A DNA stretch of 64,000 nucleotides, from contig NZ_JAFFZW010000001.1 in the NCBI RefSeq assembly GCF_017826695.1, positions 62,001 through 126,000 on the forward strand, given 5' to 3'. Below are positions 9,545-18,783 of this stretch, in pieces. The number at the start of each line of letters is the position of its first letter. Positions within the stretch are counted from its first letter, which is position 1. The notes beneath the pieces are model-generated. The model was not told where the DNA came from. It ran no database searches and was given only the letters and a program-made list of their open reading frames with translations. This DNA is from Pseudomonas alliivorans. GTDB taxonomy: Bacteria > Pseudomonadota > Gammaproteobacteria > Pseudomonadales > Pseudomonadaceae. Both the position numbers and the translations under genes were made by a program.

Positions 9545-9583
9545 CTATCCAGGTATCGACTTTCAAGCGTTCTGGAGCTGACC

Positions 9584-10768
9584 ATGCTGACCGACATTCA
9601 ACGTGACATCGTCAAGGCAACCGTGCCGATTCTGGAAGTGGGGGGCGAAGCCCTGACTACCCACTTCTATCAGATCATGCTGCGCGACTACCCAGAGGTT
9701 CGCCCGCTGTTCAATCAGGCCAATCAGGCCAATGGTGCTCAGCCTCGTGCTTTGGCCAATGCCGTGCTGATGTACGCCCGCAACATTGACCGTCTGGAGA
9801 ACCTCGGTCCGCTGGCCAGCCAGATCGTCAACAAACACGTGGCGTTGCAGATTCTTCCCGAGCATTACCCTATCGTCGGAACGTGCCTGCTGCAGGCGAT
9901 TCGCGAAGTGTTGGGCGCCGAAACCGCCACCGACGAAGTGATCGCTGCCTGGGGCGCTGCTTATCAGCAACTGGCCGACATCCTCATCGGCGCCGAACAC
10001 GCGGTGTACGAAAGCATCGCCGCAGCTCCGGGCGGCTGGCGTGGCGAGCGTGCGTTCAAGGTGAAAGCCAAGACGCCGGAAAGTGCCGAGATCACCTCGT
10101 TCTATCTCGAGCCTGTGGATGGTCAACCTGTCATCGCCCACAAGGCCGGTCAGTACATTGGCCTGCGCCTGGTCGTGAAGGGTCAGGAAATCCGTCGCAA
10201 TTATTCGCTGTCGGCTGCATCGACAGGCATCGGTTATCGCATCAGCGTGAAGAAAGAAGTGGATGGCGTGGCTTCGAACTACCTGCATGAACAGGTCAAG
10301 GCGGGTGACGAGCTGCAACTGTTTCCACCGTCCGGCGAATTCACCCTGATTGAAGGCAGCAAGCCGTTGGTGTTGATCAGCGGCGGTGTCGGTATCACGC
10401 CTACCCTGGCGATGGCCGAAACAGCGCTGAAGGCTGGCGGTCGGGACGTGGTGTTCATCCATTACGCGCGCAACGCTGAAGCGCATGCGTTTCAAAAGGT
10501 GGTCAAGGAGTGGCAGGCACGCTATCCGCAGTTCCGCGCCCATGTCGTCTACAACGACACGGTTGCTGATCCTGCCCAGCCCCATGTTGTCGGCCTGCCT
10601 GCCGTCGAGCATCTTCAGCAATGGCTGCCTGCGAACCGGGACGTCGAGGCTTATTTCCTCGGCCCCAAACCGTTCATGGCGTTCATCAAGCGAGCGCTGC
10701 ACGAGCTGGGTATTCCGGACGAGCAGAGCCATTACGAGTTCTTCGGCCCGGCTGAAGCGCTGGTCTAG
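9584..10768 (+). CDS. hmp: Flavohaemoprotein, nitric oxide dioxygenase
   Basis: A 394-residue cytoplasmic enzyme that converts NO plus O2 to nitrate with NAD(P)H. Order of domains: globin (1 to about 138, distal Y29, proximal haem ligand H85 in NKHVALQI), FAD-binding barrel (about 150-255, RNYSLSAAS), and NAD-binding domain (about 262-394, GGVGITPTLAM, YFLGPKPFM). Length equals the family norm. The promoter is sigma-54 type with three NorR-like sites, so expression should be NO-induced. The expected FhpR/NorR activator gene, normally adjacent and divergent in Pseudomonas, is absent from both flanks. Monocistronic. Confidence 0.96.
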   Translation: MLTDIQRDIVKATVPILEVGGEALTTHFYQIMLRDYPEVRPLFNQANQANGAQPRALANAVLMYARNIDRLENLGPLASQIVNKHVALQILPEHYPIVGTCLLQAIREVLGAETATDEVIAAWGAAYQQLADILIGAEHAVYESIAAAPGGWRGERAFKVKAKTPESAEITSFYLEPVDGQPVIAHKAGQYIGLRLVVKGQEIRRNYSLSAASTGIGYRISVKKEVDGVASNYLHEQVKAGDELQLFPPSGEFTLIEGSKPLVLISGGVGITPTLAMAETALKAGGRDVVFIHYARNAEAHAFQKVVKEWQARYPQFRAHVVYNDTVADPAQPHVVGLPAVEHLQQWLPANRDVEAYFLGPKPFMAFIKRALHELGIPDEQSHYEFFGPAEALV

Positions 10769-10771
10769 CGG

Positions 10772-11719
10772 CTATGGCGTGCCCTTGTCTGCGCACAGGC
10801 AGGCGAGGGCACGCGTGATGTCCTGTTTGAGCTGATCGGTCTGACGGCCGGGATACTGATCGAACATGTGCGGCACGCCGGGGTACAGGTGCAATTCCAC
10901 CGGCACGCCGGACCTGGAAAGCTTGAGCGCAAAGGCCAGGTTTTCGTCCAGAAACAGATCGAGCGCGCCGACGCTGATAAAGCTCCGCGGCAGCCCGGTC
11001 AGGTCATTGGCCAGTGCGGGTGAAAAAAGCGCTGCCCGTTCATCGTCCAGTGCATAGGTACCTTGCAGGCACTGCCAGCAGAACCGGTTCGCGTCACGGG
11101 TCCAGCTCAGCGTTCCGGTGCTGGGGTTGTCGTCTGACGAATTGGCCGAGCCAGTGCGGTGGTCCAGCATCGGGTAGACCATCAACAGCCCTGCCAGCCG
11201 ATACTCGTTTTTGTCCCGCGCCATGATCGATACAGCAGCAGCCAGGCCACCACCTGCGCTGTGGCCCATGACCATTACCTTTTGCGTATCCACGCCGAGT
11301 GCCAGGCCTTCTTCGAAGATCCAGGCCAATGCTGCGTAGCAGTCGTTCAGCGGCGTGGGAAACGGGTGTTCGGGCGCAAGTCGATAATCGACGGCCACGA
11401 TCAGGACGTTCAGCTCGTTGGCCAGATCGACGAGATAATCGTCAGCCATCTCGGGTCGGCCGAGCACGAAACCGCCGCCGTGGATGTACAGCAGTGTGGC
11501 AAGTTTCTGTGAGGGATTGAGGCTGTGTGCCGGGCGATAGACGCACAGCCTGATGTGATCCTTCTGTGTCCAGTACGGCGTGTACCTCGCTCCGTCAGGC
11601 TGTTTCCAGGCGGCTTCAACGCGACGCCTGATGACGGGAAGATTATCGAGCGTCCAGACGCTCGAAGGTTCATCCAGGAAAACGGCGTAGGCCGGGTCGA
11701 GCAGGTGGTTGGCATCCAT
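10772..11719 (-). CDS. Alpha/beta hydrolase, HSL-family esterase
   Basis: A 315-residue cytoplasmic esterase of the hormone-sensitive lipase group. It shows the oxyanion HGGGF motif (LLYIHGGGFVLG), the nucleophile elbow GHSAGGG, an acid in the SVGALDLFLDEN region and a catalytic His in YPGVPHMFDQ. It would hydrolyse short acyl esters; the natural substrate is unknown. The gene converges on hmp and the stop codons are only a few bases apart. No operon partner. Confidence 0.87.
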   Translation of the reverse strand: MDANHLLDPAYAVFLDEPSSVWTLDNLPVIRRRVEAAWKQPDGARYTPYWTQKDHIRLCVYRPAHSLNPSQKLATLLYIHGGGFVLGRPEMADDYLVDLANELNVLIVAVDYRLAPEHPFPTPLNDCYAALAWIFEEGLALGVDTQKVMVMGHSAGGGLAAAVSIMARDKNEYRLAGLLMVYPMLDHRTGSANSSDDNPSTGTLSWTRDANRFCWQCLQGTYALDDERAALFSPALANDLTGLPRSFISVGALDLFLDENLAFALKLSRSGVPVELHLYPGVPHMFDQYPGRQTDQLKQDITRALACLCADKGTP

Positions 11720-11925
11720 CGTCCAGTCTCGTCAAAAAGCACAGCAAGCACCGATGGCAGGCGGCTTGCCGCCCAACTACCGGGAGCCGGCAGCAGGGCC
11801 TGCGCATGCGGTGTGCCAGATGCAACCAGGGGCCGCTGCGCAGCCCATTGCGGCTCTCGTAACTCCCAGAGCTCTCACGCCCTGCGGGCAGAGGCGGACA
11901 TCAGCGCCTCTTCAGTATCCGACCG

Positions 11926-12945
11926 CTACAACCACGCCTTGATCTGTGCACAGACCGCTGGTGTGGAAATGCCATAGCGATCATGCAGCGTCGGCAGGGC
12001 GCCGGCATCGAGAAACGCATCCGGCAGCGCGATCTGTCTGAAGGTTGGCGTGACGCCATTGCGCAGCAGCACTGTAGCAACCGCTTCACCCAGCCCGCCG
12101 ATGATCGAATGGTTTTCTGCTGTCACCACCAGCCGTCCCGGTTTTCTGGCTTCGGCCAGAATGGTCTGTTCATCCAGCGGCTTGATGGTCGGTACGTGCA
12201 GCACCGCCACATCGACGCCATCGGCCTGCAATTCCTTTGCAGCTTCAAGCGAGCGCATGGTCATCAGGCCGGTGGAGATGATCAGCACGTCGTTGCCGGT
12301 GCGCAGGGTCTTGGCCTTGCCGATTTCGAACTGATAGCCGTACTCGTCCAGTACCAGTGGAACGTTGCCGCGCAGCAGGCGCATGTACACCGGCCCATGA
12401 TGCGCAGCGATGGCCGGTACGGCCTGTTCGATTTCCAGCGCATCGCACGGGTCGACGATCATCAGGTTGGGCATGGCGCGGAAGATCGCCAGGTCGTCCG
12501 TGGCCTGGTGGCTCGGGCCGTAGCCGGTGGTGAGACCGGGCAGGCCGCAGACGATCTTGACGTTGAGGTTCTCCTCGGCAATCGCCATGCAGATGAAGTC
12601 GTAGGCGCGGCGCGAGGCGAACACCGCGTAGGTGGTCGCGAACGGCACGCAGCCCTCACGGGCCATTCCGGCGGCGGCGCTCATCAGCAACTGTTCGGCC
12701 ATGCCCATCTGGTAGAAACGCTCGGGGTGCGCCTTGGCGAAAATGTGCAGGTCGGTGTACTTGGACAGGTCCGCCGACAGCCCGACGATGTCCGAGCGCT
12801 GATCTGCCAGTGCCGCCAGCGCATGGCCAAACGGCGCCGAGCGGGTGGCCTGACCTTCGGAGGCAATCGAAGCGATCATGGCCGAGGTGGTGAGCTTCTT
12901 CTTCACGGCAGGTGCCGCCGCAGGGTTCTGGTTGGCTGTGCTCAT
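11926..12945 (-). CDS. Transketolase-like protein, C-terminal (pyrimidine-binding) subunit
   Basis: A 339-residue protein covering the Pyr and C-terminal domains of a split transketolase. It contains the FPFGHAL-like segment (RSAPFGHALAAL), AEQLLMSAAAGMA with the glutamate that activates thiamine diphosphate, FATTYAVFASRRAYDFI, and the ENHSIIGGLGEAVA segment of the C-terminal domain. It overlaps the N-terminal subunit gene by ATGA (4 bases), so the pair is translationally coupled and forms one enzyme. The operon (SDR, MFS permease, both subunits) suggests two-carbon transfer in catabolism of an imported polyol or sugar acid rather than the pentose-phosphate pathway. Confidence 0.87.
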   Translation of the reverse strand: MSTANQNPAAAPAVKKKLTTSAMIASIASEGQATRSAPFGHALAALADQRSDIVGLSADLSKYTDLHIFAKAHPERFYQMGMAEQLLMSAAAGMAREGCVPFATTYAVFASRRAYDFICMAIAEENLNVKIVCGLPGLTTGYGPSHQATDDLAIFRAMPNLMIVDPCDALEIEQAVPAIAAHHGPVYMRLLRGNVPLVLDEYGYQFEIGKAKTLRTGNDVLIISTGLMTMRSLEAAKELQADGVDVAVLHVPTIKPLDEQTILAEARKPGRLVVTAENHSIIGGLGEAVATVLLRNGVTPTFRQIALPDAFLDAGALPTLHDRYGISTPAVCAQIKAWL

Positions 12946-13790
12946 ACGGTTTGCCCCTCGTCGAGGTTGTTCAGTGCAAGGTCCCACTCGTGTTCGTCGA
13001 CACGGATGAAGTGAGTCTTCTCGCGGGTTTCCAGAAAGGGCACGCCTTTGCCCATTTTCGTGTCGCAGATAATCACCCGAGGCTGTGCGCCCGGATGCTG
13101 GCGGGCGGCATCGAACGCGGCGACCAGCGCTTGCAGGTCGTTGCCATCGACGCGTTGCGTGAACCAGCCAAAGGCCTGCCAGCGATCCACGATGGGCTCG
13201 AAAGCGAGCACTTCGCTGGAGTGACCATCTGCCTGCTGGTTGTTCACGTCGATGATTGCGATCAGGTTGTCGAGCTTCCAGTGGGATGCCGACATCGCCG
13301 CTTCCCAGGTCGAACCCTCGTTCAGTTCGCCATCCGAGAGCAGGTTGTAAACGAAGGACGCTGATTTTTTGCGTTTCAGACCCAGACAAGCGCCGACCGC
13401 AATGCCCAGGCCGTGACCCAGCGAGCCGCCGGTGATTTCCATGCCCGGCGTGTAGGCGGCCATCCCCGACATGGGCAGGCGGCTGTCGTCCGAGCCGTAG
13501 GTTTCGAGCTCGTCCAGCGGGATGACTTCAGCCTCGATCAAGGCCGCATACAGCGCGATGGCGTAGTGACCTATCGACAGGTAAAAGCGATCACGCTGCT
13601 CCCATTCCGGGTCTTCAGGCTTGTAACTCATGGCATGGAAGTAGGACACCGCCAGCAGGTCGGCCGCGCCCAGCGCCTGGCCGACATAGCCTTGGCCCTG
13701 AACCTGACCCATGCGCAAGGCATGGCGACGAATGTTGTGGGCACGCTGTGCCAGCGAGGTGGATGAGGCAGATAACGTTTGGGTTGTCAT
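12942..13790 (-). CDS. Transketolase-like protein, N-terminal (ThDP-binding) subunit
   Basis: A 282-residue protein carrying the diphosphate-binding half of a split transketolase. The ThDP motif starts at GSLGHGLGIAVGACLG, continues to SDGELNEGSTWEAAM and ends with IIDVNNQQADG; GKGVPFLE follows. It depends on the downstream-encoded C-terminal subunit, which overlaps by four bases. It lies 18 bases after the MFS permease stop, clearly in one operon. Confidence 0.87.
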   Translation of the reverse strand: MTTQTLSASSTSLAQRAHNIRRHALRMGQVQGQGYVGQALGAADLLAVSYFHAMSYKPEDPEWEQRDRFYLSIGHYAIALYAALIEAEVIPLDELETYGSDDSRLPMSGMAAYTPGMEITGGSLGHGLGIAVGACLGLKRKKSASFVYNLLSDGELNEGSTWEAAMSASHWKLDNLIAIIDVNNQQADGHSSEVLAFEPIVDRWQAFGWFTQRVDGNDLQALVAAFDAARQHPGAQPRVIICDTKMGKGVPFLETREKTHFIRVDEHEWDLALNNLDEGQTV

Positions 13791-13808
13791 GGTGATGACT
13801 CCGTAAAC

Positions 13809-15110
13809 TCAACGATTGACCGAAGCGGCAGGGATACGCAGGACCAGAAACGCGCCGATGAACAGCACGCCGGTGATCAGGTACATGCCGATGGCGCTGG
13901 AGCCGGTGGTGGTCGTGATCCAGCCGATCAGGTAAGGCGAGCAGAAGCCCGCGAGGTTGGCGAAGCTGTTGATGCCCGCAATACCCGCCGCCGCAGACAC
14001 GCCGCCCAGCAGGGTGGTGGGCAGCATCCAGAACAGGGACGACGCCGAGAGCACACCCGCTGCGGCCAGGCACAGGCTCAGTACCGAAATCAGCAGGCTG
14101 TTGCCGAACACCGCTGCCAGGCTCAGGCCCAGCGCACCGGCGATCATCGGAAGAACCAGATGCCAGCGGCGCTCGCGGTGCTTGTCACCGCTGCGGCCCA
14201 TCAACAGCATGGCGACGATGGCGCACAGGTAAGGGACGCTGGTCATCAGCCCGATGTGCAGCGGATCGGCCAGTCCGGCGTTGCGGATCAGTGTCGGCAG
14301 CCAGAAGGTGATTGCGTACTGACCCATGACCACGCAGAAGTAGATGCAGGCCAGCAGCCACAAACGGCGGTCACGGATGAACTCACCCACTGAGGCATGC
14401 ACGACCTTCTGGCTGTTGTCTTCGGCCAGCTCCTTTTTGATCAGCTCTTTTTCGTCATCGGTGAGCCAGGTCGCCTGATGCACACCGTCCTTCAGGTACG
14501 CCAATACCATCAGGCCGACAATCACCGTGGGAATGGCCTCGATGACGAACATCCACTGCCAGCCTGCCCAGCCATGAAAGCCTGCGAAGGTGCCCATGAT
14601 GTAGCCCGACAGCGGCCCGCCGATCATCCCGGACAACGGAATGGCGATGAACCACAGCACGGTCATGCGTGCACGGCGATAGGAGGGGAACCAGTAAGTG
14701 AGGTAGAGCAGCAGGCCCGGCGCCAGACCGGCTTCGGCCACCCCGAGCAGAAAGCGCAGGGCATAGAACTGCCATTCGGTTTCGACGAAGGCGAACAGGG
14801 CGGAAATGATGCCCCAGGAAATCATGATGCGCGCAATCCAGCGGCGTGCGCCGACGCGATGCAGGATCAGGTTGCTGGGTACTTCGCAGAGGAAATAGCC
14901 GATGAAGAACATGCCGGCGCCGAGGCCGTAGACGGCTTCGCTGAAGGCCAGGTCATTCATCATGGTCAGCTTGGCGAAACCGACATTGACCCGGTCCAGG
15001 TAGGCACACAGGTAGCACAACATCAGGAACGGCATCAGTCGCCAGGCCGTCTTGCGGTAGGCATTGGCACGGGCAGTCGAGACCGCGTCGAGGGGCATGG
15101 TGGTTATCAT
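13809..15110 (-). CDS. MFS permease, anion:cation symporter family
   Basis: A 433-residue inner-membrane transporter with 12 predicted helices. CYLCAYLDRVNVGFAKLTM is the first-helix signature of the ACS family (phthalate, 4-hydroxyphenylacetate, tartrate and hexuronate permeases), and GVAEAGLAPGLLLYLTYWFP is the family loop 4-5. The substrate is likely a small organic acid or sugar acid, imported to feed the SDR and transketolase genes of the same operon. The start is at MITTMPL; a weaker Met lies four codons on. Spacing to the SDR gene is 111 bases, which includes a stem-loop. Confidence 0.87.
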   Translation of the reverse strand: MITTMPLDAVSTARANAYRKTAWRLMPFLMLCYLCAYLDRVNVGFAKLTMMNDLAFSEAVYGLGAGMFFIGYFLCEVPSNLILHRVGARRWIARIMISWGIISALFAFVETEWQFYALRFLLGVAEAGLAPGLLLYLTYWFPSYRRARMTVLWFIAIPLSGMIGGPLSGYIMGTFAGFHGWAGWQWMFVIEAIPTVIVGLMVLAYLKDGVHQATWLTDDEKELIKKELAEDNSQKVVHASVGEFIRDRRLWLLACIYFCVVMGQYAITFWLPTLIRNAGLADPLHIGLMTSVPYLCAIVAMLLMGRSGDKHRERRWHLVLPMIAGALGLSLAAVFGNSLLISVLSLCLAAAGVLSASSLFWMLPTTLLGGVSAAAGIAGINSFANLAGFCSPYLIGWITTTTGSSAIGMYLITGVLFIGAFLVLRIPAASVNR

Positions 15111-15138
15111 GATGGTCTGATCTCTTGTTTTTATAGAC

Positions 15139-15160
15139 CGCCAGGCAAACCGGCCTGGCG
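15139..15160 (-). other. Stem-loop between SDR and MFS genes
   Basis: A perfect 8-bp inverted repeat (CGCCAGGC, 6-nt loop, GCCTGGCG). It has no T-run in the direction of transcription, so it is more likely an mRNA processing or stability element than a terminator. Confidence 0.4.
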
Positions 15161-15221
15161 TGTCATCGATCCAGAGCAAATACGGGCCGTCACACTGACT
15201 GATCGGCCCGCCGATGGGCTA

Positions 15222-15971
15222 TCAGTGAATCAGCATGCCGCCGTTCACATCCAGCGTAATGCCGGTGAGGTAGGAAGACAGGTCACTGGCCAGAAACAGC
15301 GCGGCATTGGCCACGTCCTGAGCGGCACCCAGGCGACCCAGCGGAATGCCTTCGATGATCGCGTGGCGTCGCTCGTCCTGCATCAACCCACCGGTGATAT
15401 CGGTGTGAATCAGGCCCGGCGCGATGGAGTTGATGCGAATCTGGTCCGGTCCAAACTCCCGGGCCATGGCCTTGCCCAGGCCGAGCACGCCGGCTTTCGC
15501 CGCGCTGTAATGCGGCCCGCCAAAGATGCCGCCGCCACGCTGCGCCGAGACCGACGACATGCACACGATGCTGCCCGAGCCTTGCGCACGCATGGTCGGA
15601 ATGACCGCCTGCGACATCAGCAGTGTGCCGCGCAGACTGACGTCCAGCACCTTGTCGTAATCGCCGGGACGGATGTCCAGTGTCTTGATCGGTTGGGTGA
15701 TGCCGGCATTGTTGACCAGCACGTCGATGCGGCCGAAGTGCTCAATGATCTTTGCAACGGCCTGTTTGACCTGGGATTCATCGGCCACATTGGCAGCCAG
15801 GCCCAGATGGCCTTCGCCCAGCGCGGCGGCAGCGTCGCGTGCGGCGGATTCATCGAGGTCGAGGATCACGACGTGTGCGCCGTGTTGCGCGAACGTGACA
15901 GCCGTGGCGCGGCCGATTCCACGTTCGGAGGCAGCACCGGTGATGATTGCAATTTTGCCTTGAAGCAGCAT
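15222..15971 (-). CDS. Short-chain dehydrogenase/reductase
   Basis: A 249-residue classical SDR. Motifs in order: cofactor loop TGAASERGIGRA, acidic residue after beta-2 (VVILDLDE, implying NAD rather than NADP), NNAG, the catalytic Ser in SSVSAQRGG, and YSAAK for Tyr and Lys. It probably oxidises a polyol or hydroxy acid to a ketone used by the split transketolase downstream. It is the first gene of the operon SDR-MFS-TktN-TktC, divergent from the LysR regulator. Confidence 0.88.
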   Translation of the reverse strand: MLLQGKIAIITGAASERGIGRATAVTFAQHGAHVVILDLDESAARDAAAALGEGHLGLAANVADESQVKQAVAKIIEHFGRIDVLVNNAGITQPIKTLDIRPGDYDKVLDVSLRGTLLMSQAVIPTMRAQGSGSIVCMSSVSAQRGGGIFGGPHYSAAKAGVLGLGKAMAREFGPDQIRINSIAPGLIHTDITGGLMQDERRHAIIEGIPLGRLGAAQDVANAALFLASDLSSYLTGITLDVNGGMLIH

Positions 15972-16076
15972 GAGGGGAGTCCTCTGATTGTTTTTATGGG
16001 TTCGATTCGAGTGATCGATGGGCTCAGAGTGTTCCCGGTGCTGCCCGCGAGCAATAACGCAACCATCACTGGTCGA

Positions 16077-16089
16077 TGAAAAAAATTCA
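16077..16089 (+). promoter_or_regulatory. Candidate LysR-type operator
   Basis: TGAAAAAAATTCA is a perfect T-N11-A inverted repeat in the divergent intergenic region between the SDR operon and the LysR gene, the usual position for autoregulatory LysR sites. Confidence 0.4.
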
Positions 16090-16159
16090 CCTCTCGTCAT
16101 TTCCGCCGAGCAGTGCTTGAATGCCAGAAACTCAATCTTCCTGAAGCTTCGGAGCTGCC

Positions 16160-17077
16160 GTGCGTGCCGATGATGATCCACACTCGAACCTGCCACCCCT
16201 GAAAGCCATTCAGGCCTTCGAGCAGACGGCACGCTTCGGCAACCTGGCCCGCGCTGCCGAAGTGCTGGACCTGACACCGTCGGCGGTCAGTCATCAACTG
16301 GCCAAACTGGAAGCGATGATCGGTCGGCAATTGTTCGTGCGTGCGGCACGCGGCGTCACCCTGACGCCGGTGGGTGAGCAGTACCTGAAAGAGGTTTCCG
16401 GATTGCTGCACAGCCTGGCCGTGGCAACCGAGCGCGCCGCCAGCGACGTCAGCCTCGATTGCCTGCGCCTGCATTCGTCACCCAGCTTCGGGCTGTTATG
16501 GCTGATGCCGCGACTGGAAGCCTTTCGGATCAGCCACCCGGATATCCAGATCAACCTGTCGTGTTCCTACGAATCGTTGCACTTCAGTCGTGACAAGATC
16601 GACGTCGACATCCGTCACGGCCGACCCAACTGGCCAAGCTATGAAGTACGCACCGTGCGCCACGAAACCTTTGCGGTACTGGCGTCGCCGACGCTGTTGG
16701 AGCGATACCCGGTCAACAGCGCAGCGGACCTGCTGAACGGCGAGCTGATTCTGTCCGAAGCCACATTATTGAAGTGGCCGGAGCTGTTCGCCCAGCACGG
16801 CCTCGCGCGCCCGGAAAAACCCTACACGCTGAGTTTTGACCGTTCCTACATGACGCTGGAGGCCGCGAGTCACGGCCTGGGCTTTGCGCTGGAAAGCACG
16901 CTGCTGGCGCAGAAATACCTGCAAAGCGGCGCGCTGCTGGAAGTCGTACCGCACCTGTTGAGTTCACCGGTGGCGGCGCATCATCTGGTGTTTCCCAAGG
17001 CCCACTCCAGCTTTCCAAGGGTCAGGCGCTTTCTGGAGTGGATGGAAAACGAATTGGGGCACGGGTTCGTGTTCTGA
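16160..17077 (+). CDS. LysR-family regulator, GcvA-like
   Basis: A 305-residue LysR regulator. The N-terminal helix-turn-helix (GNLARAAEVLDLTPSAVSHQLAKLE) and the adjacent LFVRAARGVTLTPVGEQYL are of the GcvA subgroup. The C-terminal part is a periplasmic-binding-protein-like effector domain. The start is GTG; the preceding stop and PPLKAIQAFEQTARFG context support this position. Divergent placement from the SDR-MFS-transketolase operon makes it the likely controller of that operon. Confidence 0.88.
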   Translation: MRADDDPHSNLPPLKAIQAFEQTARFGNLARAAEVLDLTPSAVSHQLAKLEAMIGRQLFVRAARGVTLTPVGEQYLKEVSGLLHSLAVATERAASDVSLDCLRLHSSPSFGLLWLMPRLEAFRISHPDIQINLSCSYESLHFSRDKIDVDIRHGRPNWPSYEVRTVRHETFAVLASPTLLERYPVNSAADLLNGELILSEATLLKWPELFAQHGLARPEKPYTLSFDRSYMTLEAASHGLGFALESTLLAQKYLQSGALLEVVPHLLSSPVAAHHLVFPKAHSSFPRVRRFLEWMENELGHGFVF

Positions 17078-17085
17078 GCCGGGCG

Positions 17086-17295
17086 TCAGACCTTGTGCAA
17101 GGCGTCCTCGTGATGCATCGCCAGATGCCCGGTCTTGTCGCTTTTCACTTCATATTGCGGGCTGTCTTTCGACGCGGGCCGATGCTTGCCCATGAACTCC
17201 ACGTCCTTGACGTGCACCTTGGTCACCTTGCCCCGGATCTCGCCAGCCTCCGAATTCCAGCGCACGGCATCGCCAACCTTGAATGAAGTGGTCAT
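17086..17295 (-). CDS. DUF2945 small protein
   Basis: A 69-residue protein that starts MTTSFKVGDAVRWNSEAGEIRG and has HRPASKDSPQYEVKSDKTGHLAMHH, the pattern of DUF2945 (a small Tudor/SH3-like barrel, called hypervirulence-associated in annotation). No function is established. The gene converges on LysR with only 8 bases between stops. Confidence 0.75.
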   Translation of the reverse strand: MTTSFKVGDAVRWNSEAGEIRGKVTKVHVKDVEFMGKHRPASKDSPQYEVKSDKTGHLAMHHEDALHKV

Positions 17296-17389
17296 GTGTT
17301 CTCCTCGAGCGCGTTTCCGATTTGCTGTTTAGAGCCCGGCCCTTGGGGAGCGTTCACAGGATTATGGGAACCACCACCCCGCGATCGGT

Positions 17390-18337
17390 TCACGCCGTCG
17401 CCTGACGAACCGAGGGCGCAATCGGCCCGATCATCGCTTTCAGGTGTGCCAGTAACGGGCCCTGTTCCGGCTCGTTGTACATCGAGCACAGGTTCTTTTC
17501 GATGTTCTGGCACAGGTCTTCCATGCGGATCCGGTGCTGGCTGTTGCCGAACGGCGCCTGCAAGTCGGTGCCGATCCGCTCCATGGCCAGCAACAGGCAG
17601 CCCACCACCGTCGAAATGAGCGGCGTGAACCAACCCAGGGTCGTCACCATGCTCAGCGGCATGATCACGCAGAACAACGCACTGAACAGTCGGGGAAAGT
17701 AAACGTAAGGGTAGGGCAGTGGCGTATTGGCAATCCGCTCCATGCCGCCCTGGCAATTGGACAGGTCCACCAGCGTCGTTTCCAGCCGTGAAAACCGGAT
17801 GCTGTCCAGCCGGCCTTGCGCGAACTCGTCGGCGATGATCGACGCCGAGCCGCTTAGAATGTCGTTGGGGAAGTTGTTGCTGTCACGCGCCCGTTCTATT
17901 TCGAACGGCGGCAGCAGACCGTCGAGCCGGGCTTCGCTGACGTCACCCTTCAAGTGCGCACGCAGCGCTCGCAGATACGCCACGTGACGACGAAACAGCT
18001 CACCCTTCACCGGGTTTTCCCGAGCACGGCCATCGCCATCGATCAGGGTCAGAACCTGTCGGCCATAACTGCGCGAACTGTTGACCATCGCCCCCCACAA
18101 GGTGCGCGCTTCCCACCAGCGGTTATAGGCACTGGTGTTACGAAAACTGATCAGCACAATCAGCGCCGAGCACAGCAGTGTCAATGGCATGAGCGGGAAA
18201 TCGATGCCAATGCCGTCCATCAGCATGAAATCCATCGTCACGCCCACGTCCCAAAGCAACAGCCATAACAGCGACCAACCTACATAGGTCAGCGTCCTTC
18301 TGAAGCACTTCCATTTCTTTTCAAAGAGACCGGTCAT
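17390..18337 (-). CDS. Bestrophin-family channel protein
   Basis: A 315-residue membrane protein of the bestrophin/YneE family (pentameric anion or cation channels). Family marks: a leading helix WSLLWLLLWDVGVTM, the FRNTSAYNRWWEARTLWGAMVNSSR segment that lines the pore, and PLPYPYVYFPRLFSALFCVIMPLSM. The start is placed at MTGLFEKKWK; a Met 13 codons upstream is possible. No partner gene. Confidence 0.85.
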   Translation of the reverse strand: MTGLFEKKWKCFRRTLTYVGWSLLWLLLWDVGVTMDFMLMDGIGIDFPLMPLTLLCSALIVLISFRNTSAYNRWWEARTLWGAMVNSSRSYGRQVLTLIDGDGRARENPVKGELFRRHVAYLRALRAHLKGDVSEARLDGLLPPFEIERARDSNNFPNDILSGSASIIADEFAQGRLDSIRFSRLETTLVDLSNCQGGMERIANTPLPYPYVYFPRLFSALFCVIMPLSMVTTLGWFTPLISTVVGCLLLAMERIGTDLQAPFGNSQHRIRMEDLCQNIEKNLCSMYNEPEQGPLLAHLKAMIGPIAPSVRQATA

Positions 18338-18376
18338 GGCGAAACTCCTGCCCGAGGTGGGTGAATGGCTCGCCAC

Positions 18377-18783
18377 GTAGTTGTAACAAGCCGTGACACA
18401 AACCTACGGCACGACGCTTAACGCTCGCTTAATTCATGACTGGTCGGTCATTCGGGTATGGCGTCTGAATGCATGGGCCCAAAGGCATTCTTTCGAATGC
18501 GTAGCAGGCTACCCGTCACAAATTCTGGCAAAACGGTGACCAGATAACCGAGCCCAAGAGGTGCAGACGGGATAGCGATCAATTAAGCTCGTTGCCCAGA
18601 GTAAGATCGCTCAGATCCTGGCGGCTCCGCAGGCTGACACGGTCTTTGAGAGATACAAATAGTTAGATTTTTTTCATCAAGACGCTGACTACACTACTGA
18701 TACATCTGTACGACGTGTTCGATTCTCCGCAAGCCTCTGGTGGGCCGACGGGGTTTCCTGCTTACCCACAAAGAGGCCTTAGC
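18377..18783 (+). other. Gene-free stretch before the small/GNAT gene pair
   Basis: About 400 bases without a supported gene. The only visible element is the ribosome-binding sequence AAAGAGG at 18770-18776, which serves the ATG at 18784. Confidence 0.5.

Larger units (their letters stand above)
9225..9583 (+). other. Intergenic region upstream of hmp
   Basis: There is no gene here. The downstream half contains three GT(N7)AC inverted repeats and a sigma-54 promoter, listed separately. The first 200 bases hold nothing I recognise. Confidence 0.6.

Noticed and set aside
14397..16079. A 560-codon plus-strand frame opposite the MFS and SDR genes
   Set aside because: Antisense to two clearly recognised genes, with no domain content of its own.
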